Assembly (NCBI GenBank): GCA_028554795.2
Contig: CM068841.1
Span: 27,087,721 to 27,151,720 of the forward strand
Reading direction: 5' to 3'
Source of the DNA: Sinohyriopsis cumingii
Lineage: Eukaryota; Mollusca; Bivalvia; Unionida; Unionidae
Length of the DNA: 64,000 nucleotides
Position numbers and translations under genes: made by a program. Shown one piece after another: positions 1-12,646 of this stretch (positions are counted from its first letter, which is position 1; every line of letters begins with the position of its first letter). Under the pieces are notes generated by a model that was not told where the DNA came from, ran no database searches, and saw nothing but the letters and a program-made list of their open reading frames with translations.

Positions 1-129
1 TAATAATGTAATAATAATAATAAAGACTTTATTTTCACAGGGTAACTCAATTAGTTACAAATAATGATAAAACTGAGGCCATTCTGATCACAACACAAAG
101 ACTTTCTCAGTCACATCCTTTACCTCAAA

Positions 130-740
130 CAATAAATATCAGTAACACCAACATTAAATTCACACAGTCAGTACAAAACCTAGGTGTACCATGATCAGAG
201 TACACCTCCCCACTGCTCTGTACCCTACACTGGCTATCCATTCAATCCAGAATCAAACACAAAATTTGTTCTATGTGCTACGTTTCCCTGATGGACTCCA
301 GTCCAACATACCTATCCGACCTCACCCATGTTTACACACCAGCAAGATACATATGCTCCTCTTCTGACAATCGTATACTCATTATTCCCACTACAAAAAC
401 AAAGTCATATGGACAATGTTCTTTTGCATACCAGGGCCAGCAATGTCGAATGAATTGCCCACTGAACTGAACTTAGACACAAAGACATAGTGATCCCATT
501 CAAGAGTGCTCTTAAAACTCACTTATTTCAACTGCAAGAACAAATTTAAAGACCTAATAATGTTCCCTACCTTAAATATTTTCAGCATGTTTTTTATATT
601 TTTTAATTTCATGGTGTTTGTTTTTTGTAATAATATCATTATATATGGGTTTTTATGTTACAGGTGTTGTCTAATGTTGTAAAGTGCTTAGAGCTTCTAA
701 AGATTAGATGCTATACAAAGTCATCATTATTATTATCTAA
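130..740 (+). mobile_element. LINE 3' end relic (reverse transcriptase tail and 3' UTR)
   Basis: The plus strand encodes, with stops and frame breaks, the C-terminal tail typical of CR1/Nimbus-like non-LTR retrotransposons: LHWLSIQSRIKHKI, then PTYLSDLTHVYTPAR, then SSSDNRILIIP and KSYGQCSFAYQG. A degenerate 3' UTR follows (gtaaagtgcttagagc...ctatacaaagtcatcatta) and ends in (ATT)n near 735. The longest open piece is 273-470. The 5' part is outside the window or lost. The family assignment is by recognition of the motif series and is approximate. Confidence 0.7.
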
Positions 741-1639
741 GATACAACCTAATAATATTTATGTTCACACACTGACACATACACACATGCATACACAGAT
801 ATACAGTAGTAAACAACTATTCATATAAATGGTAAAAACTGCTTCTGAAATGAAAATGAAGCAAAGGAGGTGGGTGGTGTAACATGTACTTTAATAAGTA
901 CATCATTTTTTATGATTTCATCCATCTAATACACCTATTAAGTAAATAAGAGATACTTGGAGCTGATTTAATGTCATGTGGAATGTTATTCCAAACAAGT
1001 GCACCTGAAAAATTGAAAGCTATTTTAGAATAGCTTCTTTTATGGATTGGGTACTTTGAAATATTGCACTTTTAATGCTCTTAGATTTGGGTACCAGTAG
1101 ATTCTCTTTCCTGGATAATGGTGTTTATGTAAGTGGGGGCAGATTTTGTAAAAACCTTGTACATCATTTTAGTCTAACTCAAAAATATTCTTTCATGTAT
1201 TGGTAATAATCCAAATGTAAGCATTACAGTTTGAACATTTTCTATTTGCTGATCAAGAATTATTTTACATGCCCTTTCTTGGAGTCTGGAAATTTTTCTC
1301 ATATTTGTAGCAGCTATGTTCCCCCAAATTATACTACAGTAGTCAATATGTGGTTCAATGTAACTTTTGTAAAAAGTAACTCTGTAATATAATGGAATAA
1401 AGGCCTTGATATTTTTTAGAAGCCAAAGGTAAGAGTTTATTTTCTTTGAAAAATAATTTATATGATGAGACCATTGCAAGTTAGTATCTACGAATATTCC
1501 AACAATTCTATCTAAACATATTATTTACAGATCATTGTTATCTTAGAAAACATGCAGCATATCAGTTTGCAATCTGGCTCTTTCTGCCATGTAGTTATCT
1601 GCAAGACCTTTGTTCTGTACCTATTGAGGATCTTATCAT

Positions 1640-2310
1640 TATTATCTATAAAGCTTTGGCCTCACATGTATATATAGCATGTTATTCTGTCATTGGCGGA
1701 AACAGGTGCTCTTCAAGGAAATGGAACTGTTTTCATCAGTCACATGTGTCACCTGAAGTATCCTATATAAACAAACCACCTGCATGAGGTATCTCATATT
1801 TTTTGTTTGATTATGATTTACTGGTTAACATGTGTTACCTTTTTCCATTGATGTTTTTAGCAGATGTTATTGTTGTCTATCTTTAAAGATGCTATGTATA
1901 CATGTTAGGCTGAAGGCTTTATGGAAAATAATTAACCCCTCATCCAAGCATTTGTGATAGATGAGGGACATTATTGGAAGCTAGAGGCTGAGCATGTATA
2001 CACCCACCCATCCTTTGTTGCAAGCTGAGTTTTTACTACAATAGGGTTTTCCCTCCTTGTCTTATATAGACAACAAAACACTTTACTTTAAAATATGAGA
2101 TACCTCTTGCAGGTATCTTGTTTATATAGGATACTTCAGGTGACACATCATGTGACTGATACAAAAGTTTCCTTTTCTTTGAAGAGTGCCTGTTTCTGCC
2201 AATGACAGAATAATATGCTATGTATACATACTCAGTCTACAGCTTTACTCCAATAATGCCCCTCATCCTTCACAAATGCTTGAATGAGGGGTTCATTTTC
2301 CTTGCACCAT
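1640..2310. mobile_element. Foldback/MITE-like element with long imperfect inverted repeats
   Basis: The stretch 1650-1805 and the reverse complement of 2092-2255 match over more than 120 bp: ttctgtcattggc..gaaacagg, then cagtcacatg, gtcacctgaagtatcctata, taaacaa, and gaggtatctcatatttt. Between the arms (1905-1995) is a further rearranged partial copy of the outer motif (gatgagggacattattgga, gagcatgtataca). No coding capacity is visible. The arrangement fits a non-autonomous foldback DNA transposon that entered the LINE. Ends and target duplication are not resolved. Confidence 0.6.
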
Positions 2311-2344
2311 ATTTGAAGTCTGTTGAGAGCAGGGTTTTTTCTTT

Positions 2345-2593
2345 CAGCTTCAGCTTGTGGCTGAGTGGTCTAAAGAGCTCAGTGTTATGTACCACTGCCA
2401 TCTCACCTCTGTCTGCATGGGTTAGAGTCTCAGGTTCAGCCAATGTTGGTATGTGAGAAAGCTTGACAGCAGCTTCTCGTGGGTCAGTGGTTCTTTCCAG
2501 GGTTTTCCCGGATTCTTCCTCCACCATTTATACTGGTCACATTGTAGAGCCTCTTGTGCTGAAAAATAGCATTAAACCCTACAACAACAAAAA
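2345..2593 (+). mobile_element. SINE-A copy 1 (tRNA-derived)
   Basis: The head resembles a tRNA gene (A-box-like tggctgagtggtctaaag, B-box-like gggttagagtctc). It is followed by the family body (cttctcgtgggtcagtggtt, ttcctccaccat) and the tail tagcattaaaccctacaacaac with (AAC)n. Other copies at 5.7, 12.6, 25.5, 26.2 and 47.1 kb share the same order. It lies within the interrupted LINE. Confidence 0.85.
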
Positions 2594-4398
2594 CATCAAC
2601 TTCAGCTCGGTTACTTTGAGCATCAAACAAAATAGTGTCATCAGCATACATGTCAGTTGATGAGACTGCATCTCCTATTTTTCGGGGTAGATCATTTATG
2701 AACAAAACAAATAACAAATGGTCTAAGTGAGAACCTTGTGGCACTCCACAATTTATTTTAGTTTCAGATAGGTGTCCATTTAATGTTACCTGTTGAGACC
2801 TATTGCTCAAGTAGGATGTGAGTACATTCACTACAATGATACATTTTTAACTTTTCAAGAAGAATTTCATGATCTACTAAGTCGAAAGCCTTTCAAAAAT
2901 CAAATACTACAGTACCAACTAACTTCCCTTCATCTAAGGCTTTGAGCCACTTGTCAGTCAGAGATAAGTGCAGTTTCACAAGAATGATCTTTTCGAAAGC
3001 CAGAGTGATTTGCATTGTCTTTTGTGCTCATTGAGATAATTCATAAAAGAATAGTGTATGTGCTCTTCTAGTAATCTGAAACGGGATGGAATAATTGTTA
3101 TTAGTCTATATTTATTCATGTCATCTTTATGTAGTGGTGTTACTTTGGCAGTTTTCCAAGACCGGGCAAATTGACTTGTTCTCAAATTGTTATTGCACAA
3201 AAAGGTATTACTATCAGCAATGTCTTAAGAAGTCTTGGACCTATTATGTCGAGTCCTGTAGATTTAGAAACATCAATGTTTTTGAGGCAATTCAAAACAA
3301 ACTTTGAACTTGTTTCCGGGATTTCAAATTTAGTATCGTTTGGAAGTTTTGTGGAACAAAAACCTTTTAGTTCTGAATGATCTATGTCTAACTTTTGTCC
3401 TGTAATCTTGGAGGCAATGTTTACAAGGAATTGATTGAAAATATTTGCAATGTCATATGGATCATAGACTGGATTCCATCATTAATAAGGGATGATGTAT
3501 CGGTCTTAACATTCATGCTCCAAATTCCTTAAAAATGTTCAAAATATTTTTGGGGTTGTGTTTTTTTTCCTCATCAATAATTTTTTGGTAGTGGTTTCCT
3601 TTGGCTTGTTTCATCATTTTGCATACCTTATTTCTCCAGATTATGTACTCACCTTCATTACCTAACTTCACAGTATCTAAAATTTATGTTGTGACCCAGC
3701 CAGACTGATGATCATACTTAACTCTATGTGTCTTCAAAGGTGCATGTTTAACTTCCAAAAACAGACCAGACCAAGTGCTTAAAATATATTCAGTATCATC
3801 AAAAATTCCAACAGTATCCCAGGCTATTTGTTCTAAATCCTAAAAGAAATTTTCACCATTGAAAGTTTTAAATGACTTGTATGTGACAGATTTATGAACA
3901 TTCTTTTCTCTCACATTGTTGCTAGTTTTCTTTTGAGAAAAAAATTGCAAAATTATCACTTAAACCAATTTTTGGAACAGAAATTCTTCAAACATTTCTT
4001 TAGTACATGTCTTTGTGTATATATGGTCTCTAAGTGTTTTTGAACTGGATATTACCCTTGTGGGTTCACTGAGTAATTGTAAAATCCCTAAAGGTTAAAC
4101 AAAAAACAATCAATATTTCTTTATTTGTTCATTTAGAAGGTCCCTATTTATGTTACCTAACATGTACTATTCTTTCTCTTCAGTTATAACTTTCTCTATT
4201 CAAAATTCAAAATCTTCATTCCTGTCAATATTTGAGAATAGATACCTGTTCATGAAACCCACTAGATAGGGTCTGGCTTTTTCTGGAGTGATCTAAATCC
4301 ATATTGATTCAATTTTTTCGGATTCAAGATCCATCCTGTTTTTTTTTAACTGTACCATTTTTTACATAATGTGGTGAATGTACAACAAACCAACTTAC

Positions 4399-4479
4399 CC
4401 TGGGATGCTTGATGTTGCCTTGGCAAGTCTGGCTCCAATCTTTGAAAGTCCTTTTGCATAGGTGCTCTCCACTTCTGCC
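4399..4479 (-). CDS. nostrin: Nostrin-like F-BAR protein, coding exon 3
   Basis: An 81-bp exon. On the minus strand it is preceded by an acceptor (cacctatttcag) and followed by a strong donor (GTAAGT). It encodes AEVESTYAKGLSKIG and then ARLAKATSSIPG, a signature of the F-BAR (FCH) domain: the ER.E.E..YAKGL.KL pattern of helix 2. It enters in phase 2, completing the Arg codon begun by exon 2, and leaves in phase 2. F-BAR proteins bind curved membrane as dimers; nostrin links endothelial NO synthase, dynamin and actin regulators in vertebrates. Joined to exons 1 and 2 the match is best to nostrin; a PSTPIP-like F-BAR protein is the main alternative. The following exons must lie beyond the left edge, because 880-4310 is occupied by a LINE. 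Confidence 0.8.
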
Positions 4480-5696
4480 CTGAAATAGGTGGTAATGGTA
4501 TAGAATATTTCTTTCCAAAAAAGATTTCTGTGAATGGAATAGATGTTTTGTGTTTATCTGAGTACATGATCATCTGCATGGCCATATTTTCCAATGAGTC
4601 TGGATAATTAGGAACCTATTACACTAAAAATATCTCAGATTTTCTACCTGAAGTTTAGGTCATTTTATTCTTTGTATTATTGCTCACTTTGTATCAATCA
4701 ATTTTTCACTTAACATAAAGCAGACATTGAGGATATACCAAAATTTCCTGAGAATAAGACTTGTTTAATCTTGAAGGACAATCTGATCATTTCCTCACAT
4801 CCGATGACTTTCTAACCTAGTTTTTAAGAACACAAAGATTTTCAGTTTACAATTTTAACATGAGGCCCAAGCTTGCATGATATCACTAACCTGACATAAT
4901 TTAACAGCTGACCATTTCACAAAGTAGCTTGGTGGTATTGATAAACACATTCTATGTAAACTATATCCAAAACTTTATATCATAGATCCATTTCAATTAG
5001 GCTACTACTAGTCTGATTAAAAAAATCTTTCCACAAATAAATGTATAATCTTATCTGTAATCAGAGTCACCCAAGTGTTTTAAAAGCTAAGTTTATCCAT
5101 GACACTTTAATTTGTTGTCACGAGACATTGAATTATAACTCACAGTTGGGGGGGGGGGGCATGGGTTTCTTTATTCTTGGTAATTAAATCTGTAAATATT
5201 TCAGGAGAAAAGCATTCTGAGGTATGTTTTTATCAAAACCCACTTATATAATTAAAATATATAAATTACAAATAATTTAAAAGTACTGGCAATGAATGTT
5301 TATGTATACAGCCCATAATATAATACACAATTCATTTGACAGCATACACACGACAAATGTCTCAGGTACTTGAAATATTTCTTTCTACTCAGAATCATGA
5401 TATCTGCTCTGTAGACAATGACTTTCACATAAGCATCTCAAAATGGAGCTAATGTACCAAATTCTTTTTTCAACACCTTTGTATCAACATGCATTACAGT
5501 ACCACTCATTTGATACAGAGTGAAAAAGGGATGGCATGTTTACATGTAACTGACTATGCTGGTAAATCAGTTGTGGAACAATCTATTCTTGATACTTGGC
5601 TGAACATTTATGGAAGCCATTGCATTTCATTTTAAAATGTCAACAACAAAAACAAAATTTTTTAAAAAATGGATGTAAATAGAGATCAGAGTATTC

Positions 5697-5951
5697 TGTT
5701 GTTGTTGTTGTTGTTATTGGGTTTAATGCCATTTTTCAGCACACGATAGGCTATGTTTGGCAGCCAGTATTAATGGTGGAGGAAGAACCCGAGAAAACTC
5801 CAGGAAGAACTTCCGACCCACGAGAAACTACTGGCAAGCTTTCTCACATACCCACATTGGCCGAATCCTACTCGAACCCACGCAGACAGAGGTGAGATGG
5901 CAGTGATCCGTAACGGAAAGTGCTTTAGACCACACGGCCACTCAGAGCCCC
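5697..5951 (-). mobile_element. SINE-A copy 2
   Basis: A full-length minus-oriented copy. It starts with the (GTT)n tail complement at 5697, then gggtttaatgccatttttca, the body, and ends in the tRNA-like head complement (cactcagagcccc). The B-box complement reads actcgaaccca. Confidence 0.85.
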
Positions 5952-6140
5952 TTCAGAGTATTCTTCTGGCATGCTTGTGGCAAACATTTTCACTTTGTCA
6001 CACACTTCTGGTAAGTTTGTGGCAAACATTTACACGTTGTCACACACTTCTGGCATGCTTGTGGCAAACATTTACACTTTTTCAAACACTTCTGGAACGC
6101 TTGTGGCAAACATTTACATCTTGTCCCACACTTCTAGCAA
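5952..6140. repeat. 45-bp tandem repeat, about four copies
   Basis: The unit resembles cttctggcatgcttgtggca followed by aacatttacactttgtcaca and cact. Four diverged copies abut the SINE-A head. The plus-strand reading frame across it (5897-6184) reflects repeat periodicity (45 is divisible by three) and is not a gene. Confidence 0.8.
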
Positions 6141-6279
6141 AACGGAATGACTCAGAAAGTATTTCCTCAGGATGTATACACTAAGGCACGGTAAAAATAA
6201 GAGGATAAATGTATCTCATGATCAAACTGGCAAACTTATTTTATCATGAGTTGCTGGAAAAAGTCTTAGGTTCCAAGGA

Positions 6280-7410
6280 ATGTTATCGCCAGGGGCAGAT
6301 GTAGGAGATCAGCACCCACTTCCCTTGGAAATCATGTATAATAGAGCCTCTGAAAACCAAATCCAGCTCCAGGCCTTCACGAGTGGCTTAACTAAGCCCA
6401 GCAGAACCTGTTTAAACAGACTGGAGAAGGGATGACAGGTGAGCTTCTTTCGCCTCAAAACCAGATGCTTCGGGCAGATGGGGCTCATTAAACTTGGGTG
6501 GTCACCCATCTAGGAGAAGGAAAACTCCGACTTCAAACCTTCGCTGCCTTGCAACTATACCCTCTCATGGGAAACTCTAAGGGAGTAAACCCCAACTGAA
6601 AATCCGGAGAAACAGTCCCTAAGGCAACTTGGCATTGCTTTCAGCAGCATCTCAGCAACTCCTGCGACGTAGCTGGTTCCATGACGTGGAGAGGGGGAAT
6701 CAGCTACATGGGCAACAAATGATTCTCCATTACACCCTGTCCAGACTTGCACCCTGGAGAGAACCCTCCAGCTTCAATTCACAGCATTGAGACAACATAG
6801 GAACCAGCAGTTTACCAGTTATAAGTCACCGCTCGATTGGCATAGTCAGACGCAAGGGGTTGCTTCCAACAGTGTGTGAGATCAACAGGTCTCACTGGAC
6901 AGCCAATAAGGTGCCATCCCACCACAGTTTGCCTGCCTTGCTGGGTGCATAGGGCTTAAGGTACATGAGTACCTGACAAGCGGACTCCAACTACTGCACC
7001 AAGAAATAACGAAAGAAAACCAACAAGGAAACCTCCAATCCTCAAGCTAGGTACCTGGAATGTCCAGACCATGCTGACCATGCTGACTGGGCTCTCAGAT
7101 GACCTCCAGGCAATCAGCGATGTCTGAAAGACTTCAGTCATCAACAACGAACTTGCAAGACTCCAGGTCGACATCGCCTCACTACAGGAGACACAGCTAC
7201 CAGATTCTGGGCCCCTCAAAGATAAGAACTACATATTCTTCTGGCAAGGAAAGAGTGTTGACAAAGCCAGAGAGTTTGGTGTTGGATTTGCCATCAGGAA
7301 CACTCTGCTGGAAATGCTAGATAGAATGCTGCCAACATGGAAATGGAAGACTGCTATCCCTCTGCCGCCACACCACAACTGGGCCTAACATCTATTTTGG
7401 GGAATTTTCT
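6280..7410 (+). mobile_element. LINE 5' end relic: 5' UTR and AP-endonuclease start
   Basis: A GC-richer block. From 7047 the plus strand encodes the N-terminus of an endonuclease/exonuclease/phosphatase domain of a non-LTR retrotransposon: LGTWNVQTMLT, GLSDDLQAISDV, a stop, NNELARLQVDIASLQETQL, then KNYIFFWQGK and GVGFAIRNTLLEM. GTWNV and LQET are the usual early metal-binding and catalytic motifs. The stop inside the domain, a duplicated MLT and the abrupt end near 7410 show it is dead and 3'-truncated. The 760 bp upstream look like the 5' UTR. A LINE 3' end with a related protein tail is at 46.75 kb, but common origin is not shown. Confidence 0.7.
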
Positions 7411-7749
7411 ATATTGCTGGTATTTTATTCTTTATATTTAAGTGCAAAAGAGATGATGTCTGTTTACCCATGGCATTTGATGATGGTTCCCATAAGCACT
7501 CAGACCTGTATTTAAAATAAAATGTTCCACAACTCCTGGGCCAACATAGTGGATTGTAAGGAAACTGACCAACCTTTTTCAGCATGTATCAAAAAATCAG
7601 TTTTGCCCTGTTCATATGCACTGATAAAAATGGTATTGAAATCATTCATGCATGAAACAACTTCAGCAATTTTAGCTTTATTTTGAGATGCTCATTTGAA
7701 AATTCACTGTACTACAAAGTAGATATCATTCATGACCCTGAGTGGAACG

Positions 7750-7752
<3 letters not shown>

Positions 7753-7815
<63 letters not shown>
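7753..7815. repeat. (TA)n microsatellite
   Basis: A pure TA tract of about 62 bp; it is self-complementary and prone to length change and assembly error. Confidence 0.95.
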
Positions 7816-7817
<2 letters not shown>

Positions 7818-8884
7818 ATAGCAACTTTCAAACTTTATCTCACCAAACCCATCAAAACTTGCTTCCAAATATTTAAGAATCTCAAGTGTGGCAAACTTTA
7901 AAAAAAAATAATTCTGTGCAAATAAATTTTAAAACTTTTGAATAGTTTTTACAAGAAACATGTTTTTATGGGAGCAACATCAATATTAGAGCTTAAACAC
8001 AATTACTTCCAGGCAAATATCTGTAACTGTGAAAGGACATTCTGATCATTAGTTCCATCACAACACACATTTTACACAAACCTACATTTTCTCTATAAAT
8101 ATTTATATTTTCCTAATACTTTTATTTAGCATCAACTTATCTATTTTAATGCCTAAAATGTAATTGTTGTATTGAGACTTATGAATTTATACATACAACT
8201 TATTTATATATGTTGTTTATAATTTTTTAAATAATGACCATAATATGTACAAGGTTTCATAACAATCCATAAAAAATCCCTCAAGTGGGACTGAACCCCT
8301 ACTGTACGAATTTCCAACTGTTCAAGATAAGACATTGCTTCTTTTTAACTGCTTAATGCTGAAAACATCTGTGATATTTTTAGTGATATGGCCTTAACAG
8401 ACAAAAAAGTTATTCTCCAGTTGTTTTTTGATTTAGAACAACCTAGATTACATTTTGGTCTATGACCAGCAGAGCTAAAACCTGAAAGAGAAACTGCAGG
8501 TCTTGTTATGTTAATGAAATTGTGTCATATACTGCACTGAGCTACAAGTCAAAACAAGCAATAACTCTATTTGAAATAAATGAAGGAGAGGCTGTGAAAT
8601 GCATTTCAGTCTTAACTGCTCAAAAATATTGCTTATTTTATATGTTCATTATAAATTTCCTCTGTCATTTCCAAACACATTAAACTCTAGACAGCTCAAA
8701 ATGGGACATTACTCATTTATATAAAAAAGATTAAAATAGCTTTATTTATCCTTGCAAATACATGTACATAAAACTATGTCTGTTTGGTACAAACTTGTGT
8801 ATTATCATTTCTAACCTGTAAAATTTGTCTTGCTGGTTGGAAAAATAACGTTAAAAAATTTAACTTTTAACACTACACTGTTAC

Positions 8885-9195
8885 ATGTGATGACCGATGT
8901 GATGACCATTACATTTAGGTCCAACTCAACATTAGAAGAAGTATTCTAGTGAGGTGTAGCCAAAACATGTTTGCAAGAGTAGCAATAAAATGACTTTCAA
9001 AAATGGGTTCTATTCTGGCCAAATTGGATGTCAGATTGCAACCAATTTCATTCATGACCAACCTGACCATCCATGTATGACAAGATTTTCAATAGGGCTT
9101 TGGTGTCCATATTGGATGTCTCAACACCAGCATTTTCATTTAGGATCAACTACAGATGGGATGGATGTGTGTAAAGTTTCATGGTAATCCTACAA
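8885..9195 (+). repeat. Diverged dispersed repeat (family with copies at 18.5 and 37.8 kb)
   Basis: It shares the phrase order tccatattggatgt, cattttcatttagg, tcaacta and accatttcattcatgacca with 18535-18690 and 37745-38130. No reading frame of note. Class unknown; alignment is weak and by eye. Confidence 0.4.
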
Positions 9196-9997
9196 GTGGT
9201 TTAGAAGGAGTAGCAATAATAAGCTTGTGCTAATTTGACGGATACAGAAAAAAGACAATGCCATATACTCTTCTGTTGATTCAACCACAACTTCATCATT
9301 CATGTCATTCAATATATATACATCGGATTCGTAGGGAAATATTTACTTATGCTCATTCAATTTTCCTTGTTTTTTATTTGTCCTCCATTTCTTTGAAATT
9401 TACAGAACATGTAATTTACACCCTATCCAAGTTAGTTATCATGTTTCATCATGTGGCAAACTTGCATCATCTGCAGTGATTTGCATGAATTCATGATGTC
9501 TAATTTTATATCCCTAAGTGGTCATAAGACTGGAATGCATAAAACCATTCTGAGACGTCATTCATGAAAGACGGTATATTTTTTTCATAAAGTTCCTAGT
9601 ACAAAGTCAGGACACACTAAAATGAACTGTGATACAGGCTTTGGTGTAGTTCTACCAGTATAAGTTTCATGACAGAATGAACTGCAATTCAGTGGCAGCA
9701 CACAGTCCCATTAAGCATTGTATACATGTTTAAATATACCTTAACTGGATCTAGCTTTTGTTATTTACAAATCTGCAGCCATTCAATAAATGTTGCCATG
9801 GACATTACCCATTTAGGCAATCTTCAGGCTAGTTCTTTAGAATGTCCTCCTTTAACAGATTGCTAAGCCCTTTATGCTATATTTTTAATGAAATAAAACA
9901 ATATTTCTTGAAGTGTTTTTGTCATTTCTGTCAGTTTTTTGTGTTGATCTGATAACACTGTATCCTTCACTGAAGCGATACTATGATAACCCTTTCT

Positions 9998-10298
9998 GTG
10001 CGTGTGTGTGTGTGATTTGGTTTTTGAACATAGCTATAACAATTTTTCAATCATATCACTATGATGTCTGCAGTATGGCAGTTTATAGGGATGTCTCGCA
10101 CATGATGTTCCAGCCATTCACATTATCCTGACACCAGGCTGACCAGTCCTAACACTAACCTCTTAATGCTGAGTACCTACTGAGGCAGCTGTAAGTACCA
10201 TTTTGTTTAGTCTTTGGTATGACTCTGCTGGGGTTCAATCCCGTGACCTACCAAATCCAAGGAGGACGCTCTAACCACTAAGCCATTGGAGTGCTCAA
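9998..10298 (-). mobile_element. SINE-B copy 1 (tRNA-derived, (CA)n tail)
   Basis: The minus orientation starts with the (GT)n tail complement. The body follows (catatcactatgatgtctgc, cacattatcctgacaccagg, ctaacctcttaatgctgag, gaggcagctgtaagtacca). The tRNA-like head complement at the right has the B-box complement ggttcaatccc and A-box complement taaccactaagccat. Confidence 0.85.
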
Positions 10299-10309
10299 TA
10301 ATCCTTTCT

Positions 10310-11350
10310 CTTTGTCTGTCTAATAACAGAATTCTGTAAGGGAATAGTTGTACCATAATATTTTCTCTGGGTCTGCCAGTTAGCAGAATTCTGTTAAGCT
10401 GGGATGCATGATATTTTCTCTGGGTCTGCCAGTTAGCATAATTCTGTTAACACATTAACCCCTAGCGATGACTTTACGGGGCAGGAGGTAGTAACCTACT
10501 GCCGAGCTCTGTAGCGTCATGGTTATGCATGATACACTAACGTGGATGGTATTATAGAAAGGTAGACAGATGTAGCTCTACAATGATACCAAAGAATCTG
10601 GAATATCTAGTTGCACTACAAAATACAGATAGAAAAACCTCATTTTTTGGACCCAACTTTTTTTAACGCAAAATTTACCAGTGGTCGGAATCCCATTTTT
10701 GTGTCCGGATTTTAGACTTTTTGGTCTCAGATCTAAGGCAAACCAGTATGAACTGCAAGCAGACAGATGAGCCTTTGCAAAAAGTAGGATAAGATGGGCA
10801 TTTGGAATAAAGAGTGGTCTCCATACGAAAATAATGGCTCCGTTTAGCAAAAAAAAAGAAAAAGAAAAAAAACAAAACAAGTCCAACTTTTACCCTTCTG
10901 CTCATGCGCGAGTCAAATAGCCAACGAAAATTCTAACACAACTAGGCAGTATGTCATTGAAAGATGACCGGAGATTTGGTGTTTTCGAGTCTATTCAGAA
11001 ATAGCTTTCAAAATGTGTTTCCTACTCGATTTTCAGGCAAAAATGGCAAAAACCTCCAGGGGTTAATGTGTTAAGGAGGGCTGCATGACAATATTTTCAC
11101 TGGGTCCGTTTATTAGCAGAATTCTACTTAGGAGGAATTTCAAAAACAGAAATTTTATTGCATTTTTTTTGGATCAGCCTCTTAGCAGAATTCTGTTAAG
11201 GAGGGGCTGGGAGATATATTTTCTCTGTGTTGGCCTGATAGCTTAATTCTGCTAAGGAGAGATTGTGTGATATTATTTTCTGTGAACCTCTGATACCTCA
11301 ATTCTGTTTAGGTGGGAAAGTATATTTTTCTGGGTCTGTTGGACCCATTC
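10310..11350. repeat. Diverged tandem repeat of about 60 bp, split by a MITE
   Basis: The recurring unit is tattttctctgggtctgcca then gttagcagaattctgttaag and gaggg. Copies lie on both sides of the insertion at 10451-11070, so the tandem array existed before the insertion. Confidence 0.7.
10451..11070. mobile_element. piggyBac-type MITE, 620 bp, TTAA target duplication
   Basis: The ends are inverted repeats: left CACATTAACCCCTAG, right reverse complement CACATTAACCCCTGG. They are flanked by TTAA at 10447-10450 and 11071-11074, which is the target duplication of piggyBac-superfamily transposases. It has no transposase, and its reading frames (10578-10905, minus) are low-complexity. It interrupts the tandem array around it. 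Confidence 0.8.
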
Positions 11351-12646
11351 TGTTCAAAACAGTTATATGATATGATGCATTGAATGTAACAGAACTAAAA
11401 AGTTCAAGAAAATTACAAAATCTAGGTCTTAATCATTAACTGGCACTATATACCAGCATGCTAAGAGTATTCAAGAAAATATTTACAAAACTTAATGTTA
11501 TGGAACCAGTCAAATGCAAGTGGAAGTTGTTCATCATTCAGTTTTGTGAGAATATAGAAAAGACAGTGAAACTGATACCATTTAACCAGTGCATGTTGTT
11601 ACTACCAGTATGTAGGCAAATATAAAAAATCATAAATTTGCAGTCCTATCAACGGATTGTTGTAACACAACCAGAAAATGAGTGGTTATAATAAGAAAAT
11701 CCCTTTTTTTTAAAATAGATGCATTCACATAGCGTGTTTTCAGTTGTATCATTTCGGTTGGAAAGAAGGATCTACTTCAGTTATATATTGCCTCTAATGC
11801 TTCAATGTGTTGTCCGTGAATAGTTAAAGTAATGCTTTACTGGCAACAATGAAATCATGACAAATAGTATGGTACGAAGACTCTTTTCCAATTGCTCCAA
11901 TGTACATGTTACGGGGGGCTATTTCAAAGAAGTTTAGAAATATTTTTTACTGCAATTTTACAACAAACTTTCAGAATATAAAATAAAAATATTGAGAATG
12001 TATAGCAACAGCAGCATCAGATCAACAATAAAGATTCCTTTAACATCAAATGCTTTGTTCAAAAGTCACTGTAAGCAAGTTGGCATTCCATTGAGTATAC
12101 ATAAAAGCCAAGAGGTGCATAAAGAATCAATATTATATATTGCAAATGAAAATGTAACAAAATATATATCTAGGACTATAAAAATATCTTAAAGTACATG
12201 TACTAATAAAATACAGACCCAATAAACTGAACAATACATCGTACATAAATATACCATTTTGGCAGCCAATTTTGTCAAGAAAGTTAAAAAATTAACGGAC
12301 AATGAAGAAGCTGAATACAAAATATTATTAACAGATGTGGTGTAGCTACTTCCACATACAAATGGAACTAAGCAGCATTCTCTTTAACAAATCTATATCA
12401 TCAAGTTCCAAGAGTTTTTTCAATCCCATTGTAAATAACTGCCAAAATAATACTGTCATTTCCATGTGAAGTCAGTCATTGAAGCCTCTCACAATGCCCT
12501 GCCAGAAACAGTTCATATGATATCAGACAGGCCTTGGATGTAAACATTCCTAGTTACTCAGCTTGTGATACCTTCTATGATGCAAACTTTCACAACTGCA
12601 AAATAGCTGTAAAGTATATAATAAGGTCTGCTGCTCCCATGCGTTG

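Larger units (their letters stand above)
880..4310 (-). mobile_element. Decayed LINE: endonuclease end plus reverse transcriptase, interrupted by later insertions
   Basis: Read on the minus strand from 4310 down, the fragments are colinear with a jockey/CR1-like non-LTR element. First come the end of an AP endonuclease (GNINRDLLNEQ, LLSEPTRV, SKTLRDHIYT) and a linker (WRNKVCKMMKQAKGNHYQK). Then comes reverse transcriptase with FARSWKTAKVTPLHKDD (about 3150), GVPQGSHLDHLLFVLFIND and YADDTILF (2800-2640), and the thumb and C-terminal region (1515-1174: HHINYFSKKINSYLWLLKNI). The tail near 1000 reads GALVWNNIPHDIKSAPS. Stops and frameshifts are frequent, so it is inactive. A foldback element (1640-2310) and a SINE (2345-2593) lie inside, and roughly 100-130 RT residues are missing there. 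Its 5' side stops about 90 bp from exon 3 of the nostrin-like gene. Confidence 0.8.
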
